64,000 nucleotides of DNA from contig NZ_JAGWDK010000007.1 in the NCBI RefSeq assembly GCF_018398875.1, forward strand, positions 1-64,000, in the 5' to 3' direction. The position numbers were made by a program, and so were the translations under genes. The notes beneath the pieces are model-generated. The model was not told the origin of the DNA, did not search any database, and saw nothing but the letters and a program-made list of their open reading frames with translations. This stretch comes from Bradyrhizobium sp. sGM-13. GTDB taxonomy: Bacteria > Pseudomonadota > Alphaproteobacteria > Rhizobiales > Xanthobacteraceae. This document shows, one piece after another, positions 15,701 to 25,115 of the stretch (position 1 is its first letter; each line of letters begins with the position of its first letter).

Positions 15701-16345
15701 ATGGACCTGTATTTCTCGCCGCTCGCCTGCTCGCTGGCGACCCGGATCGCGCTGTACGAAGCCGGCGCTGAGGCCAACTATCTCGAAGTCGATCCCAAGA
15801 CCAAGGTGGTGCAGAAGGACGGCTCGGATTTTCGCACCGTCAACCCGCTCGGGCTGGTGCCGACACTGCGCACTGACGATGGGACCGTGCTGACGGAGAA
15901 CGGCGCGATCCTGCAATATGTCGCCGACCGTTTTCCGGGCGCCGGCATCTCGGCCAATTCCGCTGAGGAGCGCAGCCGCCTGCATCAATGGCTGTGCTTC
16001 ATCGGCACCGAACTGCACAAGGCGCTGTTCGTGCCGCTGCTCGACAAGACGGCGCCGCAGGACGCAAAGACTTATGCGCTGAACAAGAATCTGTCGCGGC
16101 TCGACTATCTCGAGAACTACCTGAAGGGCCGCGAATTCCTGCTCGATCACTTCAGCGCCGCGGATGCCTATCTTGTCACCATCATCAACTGGACGATGGC
16201 GACGCCGCCGATCGAACTGGCGAAGTGGCCGGCGGTGAAAGCCTATTACGAGCGGCTGCGCGCCCGCCCGAGCATTGCGAAAGCGGTCGCCGAGGAGTTC
16301 GAACTCTACAAGGCCGAGCTGGCGCGGCATAAGGCAGCGGCGTAG
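15701..16345 (+). CDS. glutathione S-transferase
   Basis: 214 residues. N-terminal thioredoxin-like domain MDLYFSPLACSLATRIALYE (Ser/Cys active site near residues 9-11), NPLGLVPTLRTDDGTVLTEN with cis-Pro and Glu/Asn for glutathione. The C-terminal helical domain has LKGREFLLDHFSAADAYLVT, the N-capping box. This is the bacterial beta-class/GstA layout. AAGGAGG sits eight bases before the ATG, a very strong ribosome site. It is divergent from a TetR gene likely to repress it. The next gene is separated by a palindromic repeat. Confidence 0.93.
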   Translation: MDLYFSPLACSLATRIALYEAGAEANYLEVDPKTKVVQKDGSDFRTVNPLGLVPTLRTDDGTVLTENGAILQYVADRFPGAGISANSAEERSRLHQWLCFIGTELHKALFVPLLDKTAPQDAKTYALNKNLSRLDYLENYLKGREFLLDHFSAADAYLVTIINWTMATPPIELAKWPAVKAYYERLRARPSIAKAVAEEFELYKAELARHKAAA

Positions 16346-16362
16346 GGCGCAGTCTCTCAATA

Positions 16363-16478
16363 CGTCGTCCCCGCGAACGCGGGGACCCATAACCACCGGG
16401 GTCAGTGAGGGCATCGTCTCTCACCGCGAACAACTCGAAAGGCCGCGGCGTATGGTCCCTGCGTTCGCGGGGACGACC
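16363..16478. repeat. composite palindromic element (CGTCCCCGCGAACGCGGGGAC family)
   Basis: Second copy of the two-hairpin element: CGTCGTCCCCGCGAACGCGG at the left, GTCCCTGCGTTCGCGGGGAC at the right. Inner landmarks CCATAACCACCGG and GCCGCGGCGTATGG are in the same order as at 21962-22082. It lies between the 3' ends of convergent genes. Confidence 0.75.
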
Positions 16479-16489
16479 TCGTTCTGCCG

Positions 16490-17056
16490 TCACGCCGGCG
16501 GCGCCAGCAACCGCGCCGTCAAATCGCTCAACGCGCGACGAAATATTTTGGCGTCGCCCCGCGCCCGCGACAGCACCAGCGCGCCTTGAATGGTGAGGAG
16601 CGCATCCTCGGCGCGCCGCTGCGCCTGGCTGGTCGTGAGCCCGGATCGCCGCAACAGCGACGCCAGCGCCGTTTGCCAGCGCGCGAAATAGCCATCGACC
16701 GCCTCGGCAAAACTGTCGCGCGCCGAGCCGAGCGCCACCATGCCGACCAGGCAGACGCGATCGCCCGAGTGGAAATATTGATCGACGCCAGCGATCATCG
16801 CAGCGATGGCGCGTGCGGGATCGTCGGCGGTGCGCAAGGGCGCGAAGATATGGCGTTCGAACCAGCCGTCGATCTCGGCCAGCACCTCGGCGGCCATCTG
16901 CTCCTTGCCGCCGGGGAACAGATGATAGAGGCTGCCCTTGCCGAGGCCTGTGGCCTCCGTGATCAGCGTCAGCGAGGCGCCCTCGTAGCCATGCGCGCGA
17001 AACACCTCGCCGAGCGCGCGCAGTACCTCTCCACGTTCGAGGCCTCTTTTCAGCAT
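16490..17056 (-). CDS. TetR/AcrR family regulator (LmrA/YxaF-like)
   Basis: 188 residues. HTH about 10-52 (LRALGEVFRAHGYEGASLTL, ITEATGLGKGSLYHLFPGGK), C-terminal domain with HSGDRVCLVGMVALGSARD, the pattern of the LmrA/YxaF group. It begins four bases after the stop of the DUF1348 gene, so the two form an operon. The perfect palindrome TGTACCGATCGGTACA at 17561-17576, upstream of DUF1348, is a likely operator that would autoregulate the pair. Confidence 0.9.
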   Translation of the reverse strand: MLKRGLERGEVLRALGEVFRAHGYEGASLTLITEATGLGKGSLYHLFPGGKEQMAAEVLAEIDGWFERHIFAPLRTADDPARAIAAMIAGVDQYFHSGDRVCLVGMVALGSARDSFAEAVDGYFARWQTALASLLRRSGLTTSQAQRRAEDALLTIQGALVLSRARGDAKIFRRALSDLTARLLAPPA

Positions 17057-17060
17057 CTGA

Positions 17061-17528
17061 TCATAGCGGATTCTCGCTTAGCCCCGCGACATCCGCCGGG
17101 CGCGGACCCGGCGCCGGCCAATGGAAGCGCCGCTCGCTTTCCTTGATGGCGATATCGTTGATGCTGGCCTCGCGCCGCCGCATCAGGCCGTGTTCGTCGA
17201 ACTCCCACTGCTCGTTGCCGTAGGAGCGATGCCACTGCCCGGCACCGTCGTGCCATTCGTACTGGAAGCGCACCGCGATGCGGTTCTGATCGAACGCCCA
17301 GAGATCCTTGATCAGCCGGTAATCATGCTCCTTCGCCCATTTGCGGGTGAGGAATTCGACGATCGCCTCGCGGCCTTCAAAGAATTCGGCGCGGTTACGC
17401 CAGCGGCTGTCCTCGGTATAGGCCAGCGATACCCGGACCGGATCGCGCGAATTCCAGGCGTCTTCGGCCATGCGCGCCTTTTGGGCTGCGGTTTCGCGGG
17501 TGAAGGGCGGCAGCGGCGGACGCGACAT
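17061..17528 (-). CDS. DUF1348 / nuclear transport factor 2 family protein
   Basis: 155 residues, single-domain NTF2-like fold. Motifs: [51 protein letters not shown] strand ([20 protein letters not shown]) and [19 protein letters not shown], all typical of DUF1348. Function unknown; small-molecule binding or isomerisation is possible. ATG 17528 was chosen over an upstream in-frame ATG because it directly follows the palindromic control region. It is the first gene of a two-gene unit with its probable TetR repressor. Confidence 0.9.
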   Translation of the reverse strand: MSRPPLPPFTRETAAQKARMAEDAWNSRDPVRVSLAYTEDSRWRNRAEFFEGREAIVEFLTRKWAKEHDYRLIKDLWAFDQNRIAVRFQYEWHDGAGQWHRSYGNEQWEFDEHGLMRRREASINDIAIKESERRFHWPAPGPRPADVAGLSENPL

Positions 17529-17560
17529 GAGATTTCTCCGGAATGATTGCCGGAGGAGAT

Positions 17561-17576
17561 TGTACCGATCGGTACA
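17561..17576. promoter_or_regulatory. perfect TetR-type operator palindrome
   Basis: TGTACCGATCGGTACA, a 16-base perfect palindrome 33 bases upstream of the DUF1348 start. Length, symmetry and location match operators of LmrA/YxaF-type TetR proteins. The probable binder is the TetR protein encoded at 16490-17056. Confidence 0.7.
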
Positions 17577-17594
17577 CAGAGTCAATCCGAAGGT

Positions 17595-18050
17595 TTACTC
17601 CGGCGCCAGATCGGCCTTCATCAACAGCCGCAACGATTTCGGGATCGGCTGCGCCCGTCCCTCGCTGATGAAGGCAACGCGCACCTCGGCCTTGACGAGG
17701 ACATCCTCGCCGCGCCGCACCTCCTGTGCCAGCGTGATCGAAGCGCCCTTCACCGCGATAGGCCATGTCACGACGTCGAGTACGTCGTCCATCCGCGCCG
17801 GCCGCAGGTAGTCAAGCTGCATCGAGCGCACCACAAAGGCAAAGCCCGGCGTCTCCACCTCGGCCTGTTCGAACAGCGCATGCTGCGAGGCGCCCATCAG
17901 CCGCAGATGATTGGTGCGCCCGCGTTCCATGAAGCGCAGGTAATTGGCGTGATAGACGATGCCGGAGAAATCGGTGTCCTCGTAGTAGACACGGACCTGC
18001 ATATGATGGCGGCCGTCGCGGATCTCGCCGTCGAGACTAGGTAATGCCAC
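17595..18050 (-). CDS. ybgC: YbgC/FadM-type acyl-CoA thioesterase (hot-dog fold)
   Basis: About 151 residues. YYEDTDFSGIVYHANYLRFM holds the catalytic Asp and the YHxxY region of YbgC thioesterases, followed by ERGRTNHLRLMG. The end (LVKAEVRVAFISEGRAQPIP) is also typical. YbgC hydrolyses short-chain or ACP-bound acyl thioesters and is usually linked to the Tol-Pal genes, which are not in this window. I propose the GTG at 18050 (AGGA eight bases upstream); the conserved domain starts at an internal Met about 16 residues later. The neighbouring ruv genes fit an alphaproteobacterial tol-ruv neighbourhood. Confidence 0.9.
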   Translation of the reverse strand: MALPSLDGEIRDGRHHMQVRVYYEDTDFSGIVYHANYLRFMERGRTNHLRLMGASQHALFEQAEVETPGFAFVVRSMQLDYLRPARMDDVLDVVTWPIAVKGASITLAQEVRRGEDVLVKAEVRVAFISEGRAQPIPKSLRLLMKADLAPE

Positions 18051-18125
18051 TTGCGGTTCCTGATCGCGCTGGAAAGCCCTGCTTTTGCGCAAAATCGGCG
18101 CGGCGCGCAAGCGCTGCGAGGAACG

Positions 18126-19046
18126 CTACGCCACGGCCGGCTGCCCCGCCGCCAGCGTCACCAGCACGATCTCCGGGGGAACGCCGAGCCGGAATGGCAT
18201 GATGCTGCAGCCGAGGCCGCCGGAGACGACGACGTCGCAGTTCATCTTGATGTGGCCGTAGGCGAGCTGCTGGCCGGACGGCGAGATCGGCGACCAGCCC
18301 AGCATCCGCACCTGGCCGCCATGGGTGTGTCCGGAGAGCTGCAGCGCAACGCGCGAGGGCACGCGCCGCGCGATGTCAGGCTCGTGCGCTATCAGAACCA
18401 CGGGCGCGTCGTCGGTGATCTTCGCCAGCGTCGCGCCGAGGTCATCGACCCCGATCCGCTTGAGCAACCTGAAGCGGCGCGCCGGCACATAGGCGAGCTG
18501 GTCACCGAGACCGGCGAGCCAGAACGAGTGACCATTCTTGCTGAGCTTCCTGGCGTCGTTTTCGTACACCGGGATACCGACCGCTTCCAGCGCACGGCCC
18601 GCGCTCGGCAGCCCCTGCCCGTTGCGCTGCACTTCCTTGTCTTCCCACCAGTCGTGATTGCCGAGCACCGCATGCACGCCGAGCGGCGCCTTCAATCCGG
18701 CCAACGCTCCCGCCCATTCGGCGTCGGGAATGAAGCGCGTAACCTTGCGATGTCCGGCCACGTAGTCGCCGAGCATGACAACGATGTCAGGCTTGAGCGC
18801 ATTGGTGCGTTCGACGATCTCACCGATATGATCGAGCGACATCCAGGGATCGCAGGCGTGGAGGTCGGCGATGGCGGCGATCCTGAGATTGAGACCGGCC
18901 GGCCATTGCGGCGGCGAGATATTGTACCGCTCGACCCGAAGCCGGACGAGCGGCGCGCTGAACCCGTAAGCGGTGGTCGAGGCGCCCAGCGCGCCCAATC
19001 CACCCATGGACTTCAAGAAATGACGGCGTGTTAACATGTGATCCAA
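18126..19046 (-). CDS. Tat-exported metallophosphoesterase
   Basis: 306 residues. The start LTRRHFLKSMGGLGALGAST is a twin-arginine signal. The calcineurin-type phosphoesterase motifs are in order: IAAIADLHACDPW, IVVMLGDYVAGH, VLGNHDWWED, LIAHEPDIA and LSGHTHGGQVR. Family members of the YkuE type hydrolyse phosphoesters such as UDP-sugars or lipids; the actual substrate is unknown. Export implies action in the periplasm. The ATG at residue 4 is an alternative start. It stands between ybgC and ruvB, with a 159-base gap to ruvB that shows no feature. Confidence 0.92.
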   Translation of the reverse strand: MDHMLTRRHFLKSMGGLGALGASTTAYGFSAPLVRLRVERYNISPPQWPAGLNLRIAAIADLHACDPWMSLDHIGEIVERTNALKPDIVVMLGDYVAGHRKVTRFIPDAEWAGALAGLKAPLGVHAVLGNHDWWEDKEVQRNGQGLPSAGRALEAVGIPVYENDARKLSKNGHSFWLAGLGDQLAYVPARRFRLLKRIGVDDLGATLAKITDDAPVVLIAHEPDIARRVPSRVALQLSGHTHGGQVRMLGWSPISPSGQQLAYGHIKMNCDVVVSGGLGCSIMPFRLGVPPEIVLVTLAAGQPAVA

Positions 19047-19205
19047 TCGTGATGCAGCGCCAACATGGTGGCGGATTGGGCCTGAATTGGGGTACGTTTG
19101 TGCAGAACGTTAGCAGACCTCCAGCAGCTTCTCACCAGCGATTCTGCCGCACCAGAGCATCCAGCCGCCGTTAGTGCATTCCCCGAGTGATCGGGTTCGA
19201 AGTGA

Positions 19206-20252
19206 TCAGTCGTCGCTGTCGTTGCCGAACAGGCCGAACTGCGCGGGATCGCGGGCGGGCTCGGCGAGGCCGAGGTGGCGGAAGGCGTGCGAGGTGAGCA
19301 GCCTACCGCGCGGGGTGCGCTGCAGATAGCCGCACTGGATCAGATACGGCTCGATGATGTCCTCGATGGCATCGCGTGGCTCGGATAGCGCCGCCGCCAT
19401 AGTCTCGACGCCGACCGGGCCGCCGCCATAGTTCATCGCGATGGTCGTCAGATAGCGACGGTCCATGGCATCGAGGCCGGCGGCATCGACTTCCAGCGCG
19501 CTCAGCGCGTGGTCGGCGATGGCGCGGTCGACCGAGCTGGCGTCGGCTGCGGATGCAAAATCGCGTACGCGGCGCAGCAGGCGGCCGGCGATACGCGGCG
19601 TGCCGCGGGCGCGGCGCGCGATCTCGTTGGCACCGTCGGCCGTCATGCCGATGTTGAGCACGCGGGCGCCCCGGCTGACGATCTTCTCCAGCTCTTCCTC
19701 GGTGTAGAAGTTCAGCCGGATCGGAATGCCGAAACGGTCGCGCAGCGGATTGGTCAACAGCCCTGCGCGCGTCGTGGCGCCGACAAGGGTGAACTTTGCG
19801 AGATCGATCTTGACCGAACGCGCCGCCGGCCCCTCGCCGATGATGAGGTCGAGCTGGAAATCCTCCATCGCGGGATAGAGCACTTCCTCGACGGCCGGGC
19901 TGAGGCGATGGATTTCGTCGATGAACAGCACGTCGCGCTCTTCGAGATTGGTGAGCAGTGCCGCGAGATCGCCGGCCTTGGCGATGACGGGACCGGACGT
20001 GGCGCGAAAGCCGACGCCGAGCTCGCGCGCGACGATCTGCGCCAGCGTGGTCTTGCCGAGGCCGGGAGGCCCGACGAACAGCACGTGGTCCAGCGCCTCG
20101 CCGCGCTTGCGCGCCGCCTCGATGAAGATCGAGAGATTTTTGCGCGCTTGCGCCTGGCCGACGAACTCGGACAGCAGTTGCGGACGCAAAGCAGTGTCGC
20201 CGACATCGTCGGATCGGCGCTCGGGGGTGACGATGCGGGAGGGGGTGTTCAC
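19206..20252 (-). CDS. ruvB: Holliday junction branch migration helicase RuvB
   Basis: 348 residues, the usual length. AAA+ core: Walker [11 protein letters not shown] (residues 61-70), Walker [11 protein letters not shown], sensor [10 protein letters not shown], then arginine-finger and winged-helix regions ([20 protein letters not shown]). RuvB hexamers drive branch migration with RuvA; RuvC cuts the junction. The start is GTG and overlaps the stop of the cytidine-deaminase-like gene (GTGA), so translation is coupled. Gene order in transcription is ruvC-ruvA-cdd-ruvB. Confidence 0.97.
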   Translation of the reverse strand: MNTPSRIVTPERRSDDVGDTALRPQLLSEFVGQAQARKNLSIFIEAARKRGEALDHVLFVGPPGLGKTTLAQIVARELGVGFRATSGPVIAKAGDLAALLTNLEERDVLFIDEIHRLSPAVEEVLYPAMEDFQLDLIIGEGPAARSVKIDLAKFTLVGATTRAGLLTNPLRDRFGIPIRLNFYTEEELEKIVSRGARVLNIGMTADGANEIARRARGTPRIAGRLLRRVRDFASAADASSVDRAIADHALSALEVDAAGLDAMDRRYLTTIAMNYGGGPVGVETMAAALSEPRDAIEDIIEPYLIQCGYLQRTPRGRLLTSHAFRHLGLAEPARDPAQFGLFGNDSDD

Positions 20253-20689
20253 CCGTTACCTCTCCGGTACTTGTTGGGCAAAAGCTCGCCGATAGTGACG
20301 ACGTTCGGCTCGCGGCCATTGTCGGGAACGATGACCCGCGCCTTTGCATCGTAATCGTGGATCAGCTCGCGACAGATGCCACAGGGCGATACCACGGCGA
20401 TATCGCCGGGCTCGTCCGGCTTGGGATGGCGCACGGCGACGATGGTCTCGATGCCGTGATCGCCGGTTTCGGTGATGGCGCGCCCAATGGCGATCGCCTC
20501 CGCGCAGACGGCGATCCGGCCGATATAGGCGTCGATATTCACGCCAGTGACGATGCGGCCGTCGCGGGTGCGCATCGCAGCGCCGACCTCCTGCCATTTG
20601 TTGCGATAACGCGGCCTGATCGCGTCAATCGCGGCGGCAATTAGTTCCTGGTCTTTTTCACTCAACATGGCGGAAACGCATTCCTTCAT
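20249..20689 (-). CDS. cytidine/blasticidin deaminase-like protein in the ruv operon
   Basis: 146 residues of the cytidine deaminase superfamily: [11 protein letters not shown] holds the zinc Cys and catalytic Glu, [10 protein letters not shown] holds the other two zinc cysteines, and NID in [11 protein letters not shown] is the substrate strand. Length and the PCGICRE motif suit Cdd or blasticidin-S-deaminase-like enzymes. It probably deaminates (deoxy)cytidine or a related nucleoside. It is inserted between ruvA and ruvB, overlapping ruvB by four bases. Start at 20689, or at the internal ATG seven codons later; AAGGA lies between them. Confidence 0.88.
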   Translation of the reverse strand: MKECVSAMLSEKDQELIAAAIDAIRPRYRNKWQEVGAAMRTRDGRIVTGVNIDAYIGRIAVCAEAIAIGRAITETGDHGIETIVAVRHPKPDEPGDIAVVSPCGICRELIHDYDAKARVIVPDNGREPNVVTIGELLPNKYRRGNG

Positions 20690-20709
20690 CTATCAGTGGC
20701 GAACATAGT

Positions 20710-21327
20710 CTATTTCGCCAGCTCCTTCAGGCCCAGCCGGATCAGTTGGGCCGTCTCGGCATTCTCGCCCGCGCTGCGCGAGGCGGCGGCAATGGCGGCG
20801 GCGGCCTGCGGCTGGCCGTAGCCGAGATTGACCAAAGCCGAGATCGCGTCGGTGACCGGGCGCGGCGCGCGGTGGCTGTCGATCGCGCCGGCCAGATGCA
20901 CCACGGCGGGGTCGACATTGGCGAAGGCAGGCGCCTTGTCCTTCAATTCAGAGACGATGCGCTCGGCGACTTTCGGTCCGACGCCCGGCGTGCGCGACAC
21001 CGCGGCCTTGTCGCGCAGCGCGATGGCGTTGGCGAGTTCAGCAGGCGGCAGCGTCGATAGCACGGCGAGCGCGACCTTGGCGCCGACGCCCTGCACGGTC
21101 TGCAAGAGGCGGAACCATTCGCGCTCGGTATCGGTGCGGAAGCCGAACAGTTTTATCTGGTCCTCGCGGACATAGGTTTCGATCGACAGCACCGCAGCCT
21201 CACCTGGCGACGGCAGCGCCTGCAGCGTGCGCGAGGAACAATGCACCTGATAGCCGACGCCGCCGACATCGAGGATCACGTAATCCTCGCCATAGGAATC
21301 GATCAGGCCTTTGAGTTTGCCGATCAT
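20710..21327 (-). CDS. ruvA: Holliday junction branch migration protein RuvA
   Basis: 205 residues. N-terminal OB domain [20 protein letters not shown] and [13 protein letters not shown]; central helix-hairpin-helix pairs ([18 protein letters not shown] and [19 protein letters not shown]) bind junction DNA. The C-terminal three-helix domain ([20 protein letters not shown]) contacts RuvB. The start overlaps the ruvC stop by four bases. Order and overlaps show one transcript with ruvC, the deaminase gene and ruvB. Confidence 0.97.
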   Translation of the reverse strand: MIGKLKGLIDSYGEDYVILDVGGVGYQVHCSSRTLQALPSPGEAAVLSIETYVREDQIKLFGFRTDTEREWFRLLQTVQGVGAKVALAVLSTLPPAELANAIALRDKAAVSRTPGVGPKVAERIVSELKDKAPAFANVDPAVVHLAGAIDSHRAPRPVTDAISALVNLGYGQPQAAAAIAAASRSAGENAETAQLIRLGLKELAK

Positions 21328-21851
21328 GCGCTCGCCACTTTCAGCCGCAGCGCAGCGCTCTGGCGGTGGTGGGCGTGGGTGATGGCGATCGCCAGCGCGT
21401 CAGCGGCGTCGGCGGATTTCGGTTCGGCCTTCGGCAGCAATATCTTCAGCATCACCGCGATCTGGTTCTTGTCGGCGTGGCCGGCGCCGACCACGGTTTT
21501 CTTGACTTGGTTGGGTGCATATTCCGCAACGGCAATACCGAACATCGCGGGCGCCAGCATGGCGACGCCGCGGGCCTGGCCGAGCTTCAGCGTCGCGACG
21601 CCGTCCTTGTTGACAAAAGTCTGCTCCACTGCGGCTTCCGCCGGCCTGAAATCGCCGAGGACTGTGGCGAGCCCCTCATGGATCGCGAGCAGGCGGCTCG
21701 CTATCGGCAGATTGTCCGGCGGCTCCACCGAGCCGCAGCCGATAAAGACGAGCCGGTTGCCCTCGGTCTCGATCACACCCCAGCCGGTGCGGCGCAGGCC
21801 TGGGTCGATGCCGATAATCCGGACGGGGTGGCGAATCGGTGGGGATGTCAT
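21324..21851 (-). CDS. ruvC: crossover junction endodeoxyribonuclease RuvC
   Basis: 175 residues. RNase-H-like fold with the four acidic catalytic positions visible: Asp16 in [14 protein letters not shown], Glu in [12 protein letters not shown], and the two Asp in [38 protein letters not shown] is the conserved DNA-binding segment. It resolves Holliday junctions with RuvAB. It is the first gene of the ruv operon. Upstream lies a palindromic repeat (21962-22082) separating it from yebC. Confidence 0.97.
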   Translation of the reverse strand: MTSPPIRHPVRIIGIDPGLRRTGWGVIETEGNRLVFIGCGSVEPPDNLPIASRLLAIHEGLATVLGDFRPAEAAVEQTFVNKDGVATLKLGQARGVAMLAPAMFGIAVAEYAPNQVKKTVVGAGHADKNQIAVMLKILLPKAEPKSADAADALAIAITHAHHRQSAALRLKVASA

Positions 21852-21961
21852 GGCGTAGTGATAACGCCAGAGCTGGGTGAACGAAACATAAAGAGAACGG
21901 AAATCCCCCGGATGTGGGCTGGCCGTGCCGGAGAGTTAATGCGCCTTAATACTCGAACCAT

Positions 21962-22082
21962 CGTCGTCCCTGCGAACGCAGGGACCCATAACCACCGGCT
22001 CTGATTGTTTCACGAAGTAACTATTCTCATCGCGCTACGGAGAAGCCGCGGCGTATGGATCCCTGCGTTCGCAGGGACGACA
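21962..22082. repeat. composite palindromic element (CGTCCCTGCGAACGCAGGGAC family)
   Basis: Third copy of the two-hairpin element: CGTCGTCCCTGCGAACGCAG at the left and ATCCCTGCGTTCGCAGGGAC at the right, with CCATAACCACCGG and GCCGCGGCGTATGG inside. It fills nearly the whole gap between yebC and ruvC. Confidence 0.78.
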
Positions 22083-22084
22083 CC

Positions 22085-22831
22085 CTACCCGCCCATCTTG
22101 GCGACCAGCGCGTCGGAGACTTCGAAATTGGCGTAGACGTTCTGCACGTCGTCGTGCTCGTTCAAGAGATCCATCAGCTTCAACAGCTTCTCGCCGGTCT
22201 CGTCGTCGACCGCGACCGTGTTCTGCGGCTTCCAGGTCAGCGCTGCCTTGCGGGCTTCGCCGAACTTGGCTTCCAACGCTTTCGCAACCTCGCGAAAGGT
22301 TTCCTGCGAGGCGTAGATCTCGTGGCCGCTTTCGCTGGATACGACGTCGTCGGCGCCGGCCTCGATGGCGGCTTCCAGCATCGCGTCGTCGGAGGCCTTG
22401 CTGGCGTCGTATTCGATGATGCCGGTGCGGTCGAACATGAAGGCGACCGAGCCGGTTTCACCGAGATTGCCGCCGGACTTGGTGAAGTAGGAGCGGATGT
22501 CGGAGGCGGCGCGGTTGCGGTTGTCCGTCAGCGCCTCGACGATGATGGCGACGCCGCCGGGGCCGTAGCCCTCGTAGCGGATTTCGTCATAGCTCTCGCT
22601 CTCGCCGCCGATCGCCTTCTTGATGGCGCGCTCGATATTGTCCTTCGGCATGTTCTCCTGGCGCGCCGCGATCACGGCCGCGCGCAGCCGGGGGTTCATC
22701 GCCGGGTCTGGCGTGCCAAGCTTGGCGGCGACCGTGATTTCGCGCGCCAGCTTGCTGAACAGCTTGGACTTCTGGGCATCCTGCCGGCCCTTGCGGTGCA
22801 TGATGTTCTTGAATTGGGAATGGCCGGCCAT
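22085..22831 (-). CDS. yebC: YebC/PmpR family protein (TACO1-like)
   Basis: 248 residues, typical length. It opens [20 protein letters not shown], the family signature. Then come [39 protein letters not shown] and [20 protein letters not shown], all strongly conserved. Members bind DNA as regulators or assist translation of proline-rich stretches (TACO1 type). Close association with ruvCAB is common in bacteria. Stop lies directly beside the palindromic element at 21962-22082. Confidence 0.96.
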   Translation of the reverse strand: MAGHSQFKNIMHRKGRQDAQKSKLFSKLAREITVAAKLGTPDPAMNPRLRAAVIAARQENMPKDNIERAIKKAIGGESESYDEIRYEGYGPGGVAIIVEALTDNRNRAASDIRSYFTKSGGNLGETGSVAFMFDRTGIIEYDASKASDDAMLEAAIEAGADDVVSSESGHEIYASQETFREVAKALEAKFGEARKAALTWKPQNTVAVDDETGEKLLKLMDLLNEHDDVQNVYANFEVSDALVAKMGG

Positions 22832-23031
22832 GCGGAGTCTCTTGGATTCATCCGGGAGTGTAGGGGGTGAAGCGCGGCCTTATAGGCCGGAAACCGGCTG
22901 AAATCAAAGATTTACGGCCGATTCGGCGACTAAAGTAGTGCGTGCCTACGGGAAAAACAGGCACTTGTTAACCATGACTTCATGCTCGGATGAGAGGATT
23001 TCGCACGCGCCCTCAACTTTTAAGGGACCCC

Positions 23032-24801
23032 ATGGCCTTCGGTTTGTTCAAAAAGCAGGTGCCGGAACCGGCTTTACCTGCCGTTCAGCCCAAGGGGCAG
23101 TCGGCCGCCGCCGTGACGGAGGCCGGCTCCGGTGATGGCGAGTCGGCCAAGGCGATCCTCGAGCTTCTGGAACTCGAACTCGGCGCGATGATCCGCCAGC
23201 TCGAGCGCGCGGCCAATTCGGTCGCCGGCGGCGCCGAGGCGACCGCTGCGACGCTCTCCACCATTCGCCAGCGCACCGACGCCCTGACGAGCCGCACCAG
23301 CGCTGCACAGGGCACGGCGACGACATTTTCGCACGCCGCCGACAAGTTCACCCAATCGGCGCAAGGGATCGGCTCCCAGGTGCGCGACGCCGGCAAACTC
23401 GCCGACCAGGCCAGTGAGGCCGCCCGCGAAGCCGGCGCCAATGTCGACCGCCTGAGGGAATCATCGGCCGCGATCGGCAACGTGGTCAACCTGATCGCGC
23501 AAATCGCGCGGCAGACCACGCTCTTGGCGCTCAATTCCACCATCGAGGCCGCGCGCGCCGGCGAAGCCGGGCGCGGTTTTGCCGTGGTCGCCACCGAAGT
23601 GAAGGCGCTCGCGGTGCAGACCCAGAACGCGACAGAGGAAATCAGCAAAAAGATCGAGGCGCTGCAGCGGGATGCCGCAGGCTCCGTTGATGCAGTGCAT
23701 CGCATCACGCAGGCGATCGAGGCGATCCGCCCGGTGTTCGAGAACGTCAACGGCGCGGTCGCCGAGCAGAGCGCGACCACCGGCGAGATGGCTGACAATG
23801 CGGCCTCCGCTTCGAGCTTCATCGCTTCCGTCGGTGCCAGCGCCACCGAAATCGACAGCGCCACCAAGGAAGCCGAGGCCCATGGCGAAAGCGTCGCCAA
23901 GGCCGGACGGGCCGTCACCACGTTTGCGCAGAAGCTCAAGGCGCGTTGCGCGGTGCTGCTGCGGCAAGGAGAAAAGGAAGGCGAGCGCACGGAGCGCCGC
24001 GAACAGCAAAAACTACCTTGCAGCCTCAAGATCGAAATCCAGACGCCGCGCGGCGTGATATGGGCGCCGGTCTATGAGATTTCGATCGACGGCATCCTGG
24101 TCAGCGGGCCAGACGCCGAAGGGCTCGCGCAGGGCCAGAGTTTCGAGGCGACGCTCCAGGACATCGGCGCTTGTCGCATTCGCGTCAGTGAGCGCTCGAA
24201 GGCCGGCACGCAGGCCCGGTTCGAGCGGACCAACGCCGCGCTGACCGAGAAGATCGAAGACAAGCTGTGGTCGATTCAGGACGACAACACCGAAGCGGTC
24301 ACCCGCGCGATGGAAGCCGGCGCGGCGCTGAAGAAGATTTTCGAGAACGGTATCGATAGCGGCGCCATCTCGATGGAAGACATGTTCGACACCAACTATG
24401 TCGAGATACCAGGCAGCAACCCGGTGCAATACCGCACCAAAATCCTGGACTGGGCCGATCGCGCGCTGCCGCCGTTCCAGGAAGCGTTCCTTGCCAAGGA
24501 TACGCGGATGGCGTTCTGCGCCATGATCGACACCAACGGCTATTTGCCGGTGCACAACAAAATCTATTCGCACCCGCAGCGGCCGGGCGACGTCACCTGG
24601 AATACCGCCAACAGCCGCAACCGCCGTATCTTCAACGATCCGGCCGGACTCGCTGCCGGACGCAATCAGCGCGCCTATCTGATCCAGAGCTACGCCCGCG
24701 ACATGGGCAACGGTAACACTGTGATGATGCGCGAGATCGACGTGCCGATCCGCGTCAAGGGCCGCCACTGGGGCGGCTTTCGCACGGCCTACCGGCTGTA
24801 G
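23032..24801 (+). CDS. cytoplasmic chemoreceptor: MCP domain, PilZ-like domain and C-terminal sensory domain
   Basis: 589 residues, no membrane segment. The MCP signalling module is N-terminal (about 30-300; tip [20 protein letters not shown], then [20 protein letters not shown]). It is followed by a PilZ-like domain (about 315-400; [15 protein letters not shown] and [11 protein letters not shown]). Last comes a globular domain (about 420-589) with [31 protein letters not shown] and [19 protein letters not shown], known in other soluble chemoreceptors. Sensor after signaller is the reverse of the classical order. PilZ would bind cyclic di-GMP, but the RxxxR site looks degenerate. MAFGLFKKQ start follows AAGGGA. 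Confidence 0.88.
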   Translation: MAFGLFKKQVPEPALPAVQPKGQSAAAVTEAGSGDGESAKAILELLELELGAMIRQLERAANSVAGGAEATAATLSTIRQRTDALTSRTSAAQGTATTFSHAADKFTQSAQGIGSQVRDAGKLADQASEAAREAGANVDRLRESSAAIGNVVNLIAQIARQTTLLALNSTIEAARAGEAGRGFAVVATEVKALAVQTQNATEEISKKIEALQRDAAGSVDAVHRITQAIEAIRPVFENVNGAVAEQSATTGEMADNAASASSFIASVGASATEIDSATKEAEAHGESVAKAGRAVTTFAQKLKARCAVLLRQGEKEGERTERREQQKLPCSLKIEIQTPRGVIWAPVYEISIDGILVSGPDAEGLAQGQSFEATLQDIGACRIRVSERSKAGTQARFERTNAALTEKIEDKLWSIQDDNTEAVTRAMEAGAALKKIFENGIDSGAISMEDMFDTNYVEIPGSNPVQYRTKILDWADRALPPFQEAFLAKDTRMAFCAMIDTNGYLPVHNKIYSHPQRPGDVTWNTANSRNRRIFNDPAGLAAGRNQRAYLIQSYARDMGNGNTVMMREIDVPIRVKGRHWGGFRTAYRL

Positions 24802-25115
24802 CCACTTTTGCTCGAAATAGTGCAGAAGCGGCGCGCGCGGAGCTCTCGCGCGCGATCGCGCGCGCGAGAAATGCGCACCGAATGGCGGTCATATCGGCGT
24901 CATTCGATCATGGCAGAGGAAGCATCAACATCGCTGTCCCAATCCGGGATGAGTATATCGCGCGCCTCGTCCTGAACCTTCTTCGAACGAGTTGGTTGTA
25001 GACGGGCTCGGAAATCCTGGCCTCATTTTTTGCTCATGACAAATGGCGTGGTGAGAGCCATCGTACTGACGTGCGGATCTGACCATCCCAAGCACCAGAA
25101 CAGGCGGAGAAGAAA
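24802..25115. other. intergenic region with alternating CG hairpin
   Basis: No gene in 314 bases. An almost perfect palindrome at 24844-24869 (TCTCGCGCGCGA paired with TCGCGCGCGCGAGA) lies 43 bases past the chemoreceptor stop and may end its transcript. The alternating CG run from about 24830 is also prone to Z-form DNA. The rest should hold the promoter of the molybdoenzyme operon, whose ribosome site GGCGGAG is just before 25116. Confidence 0.5.
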
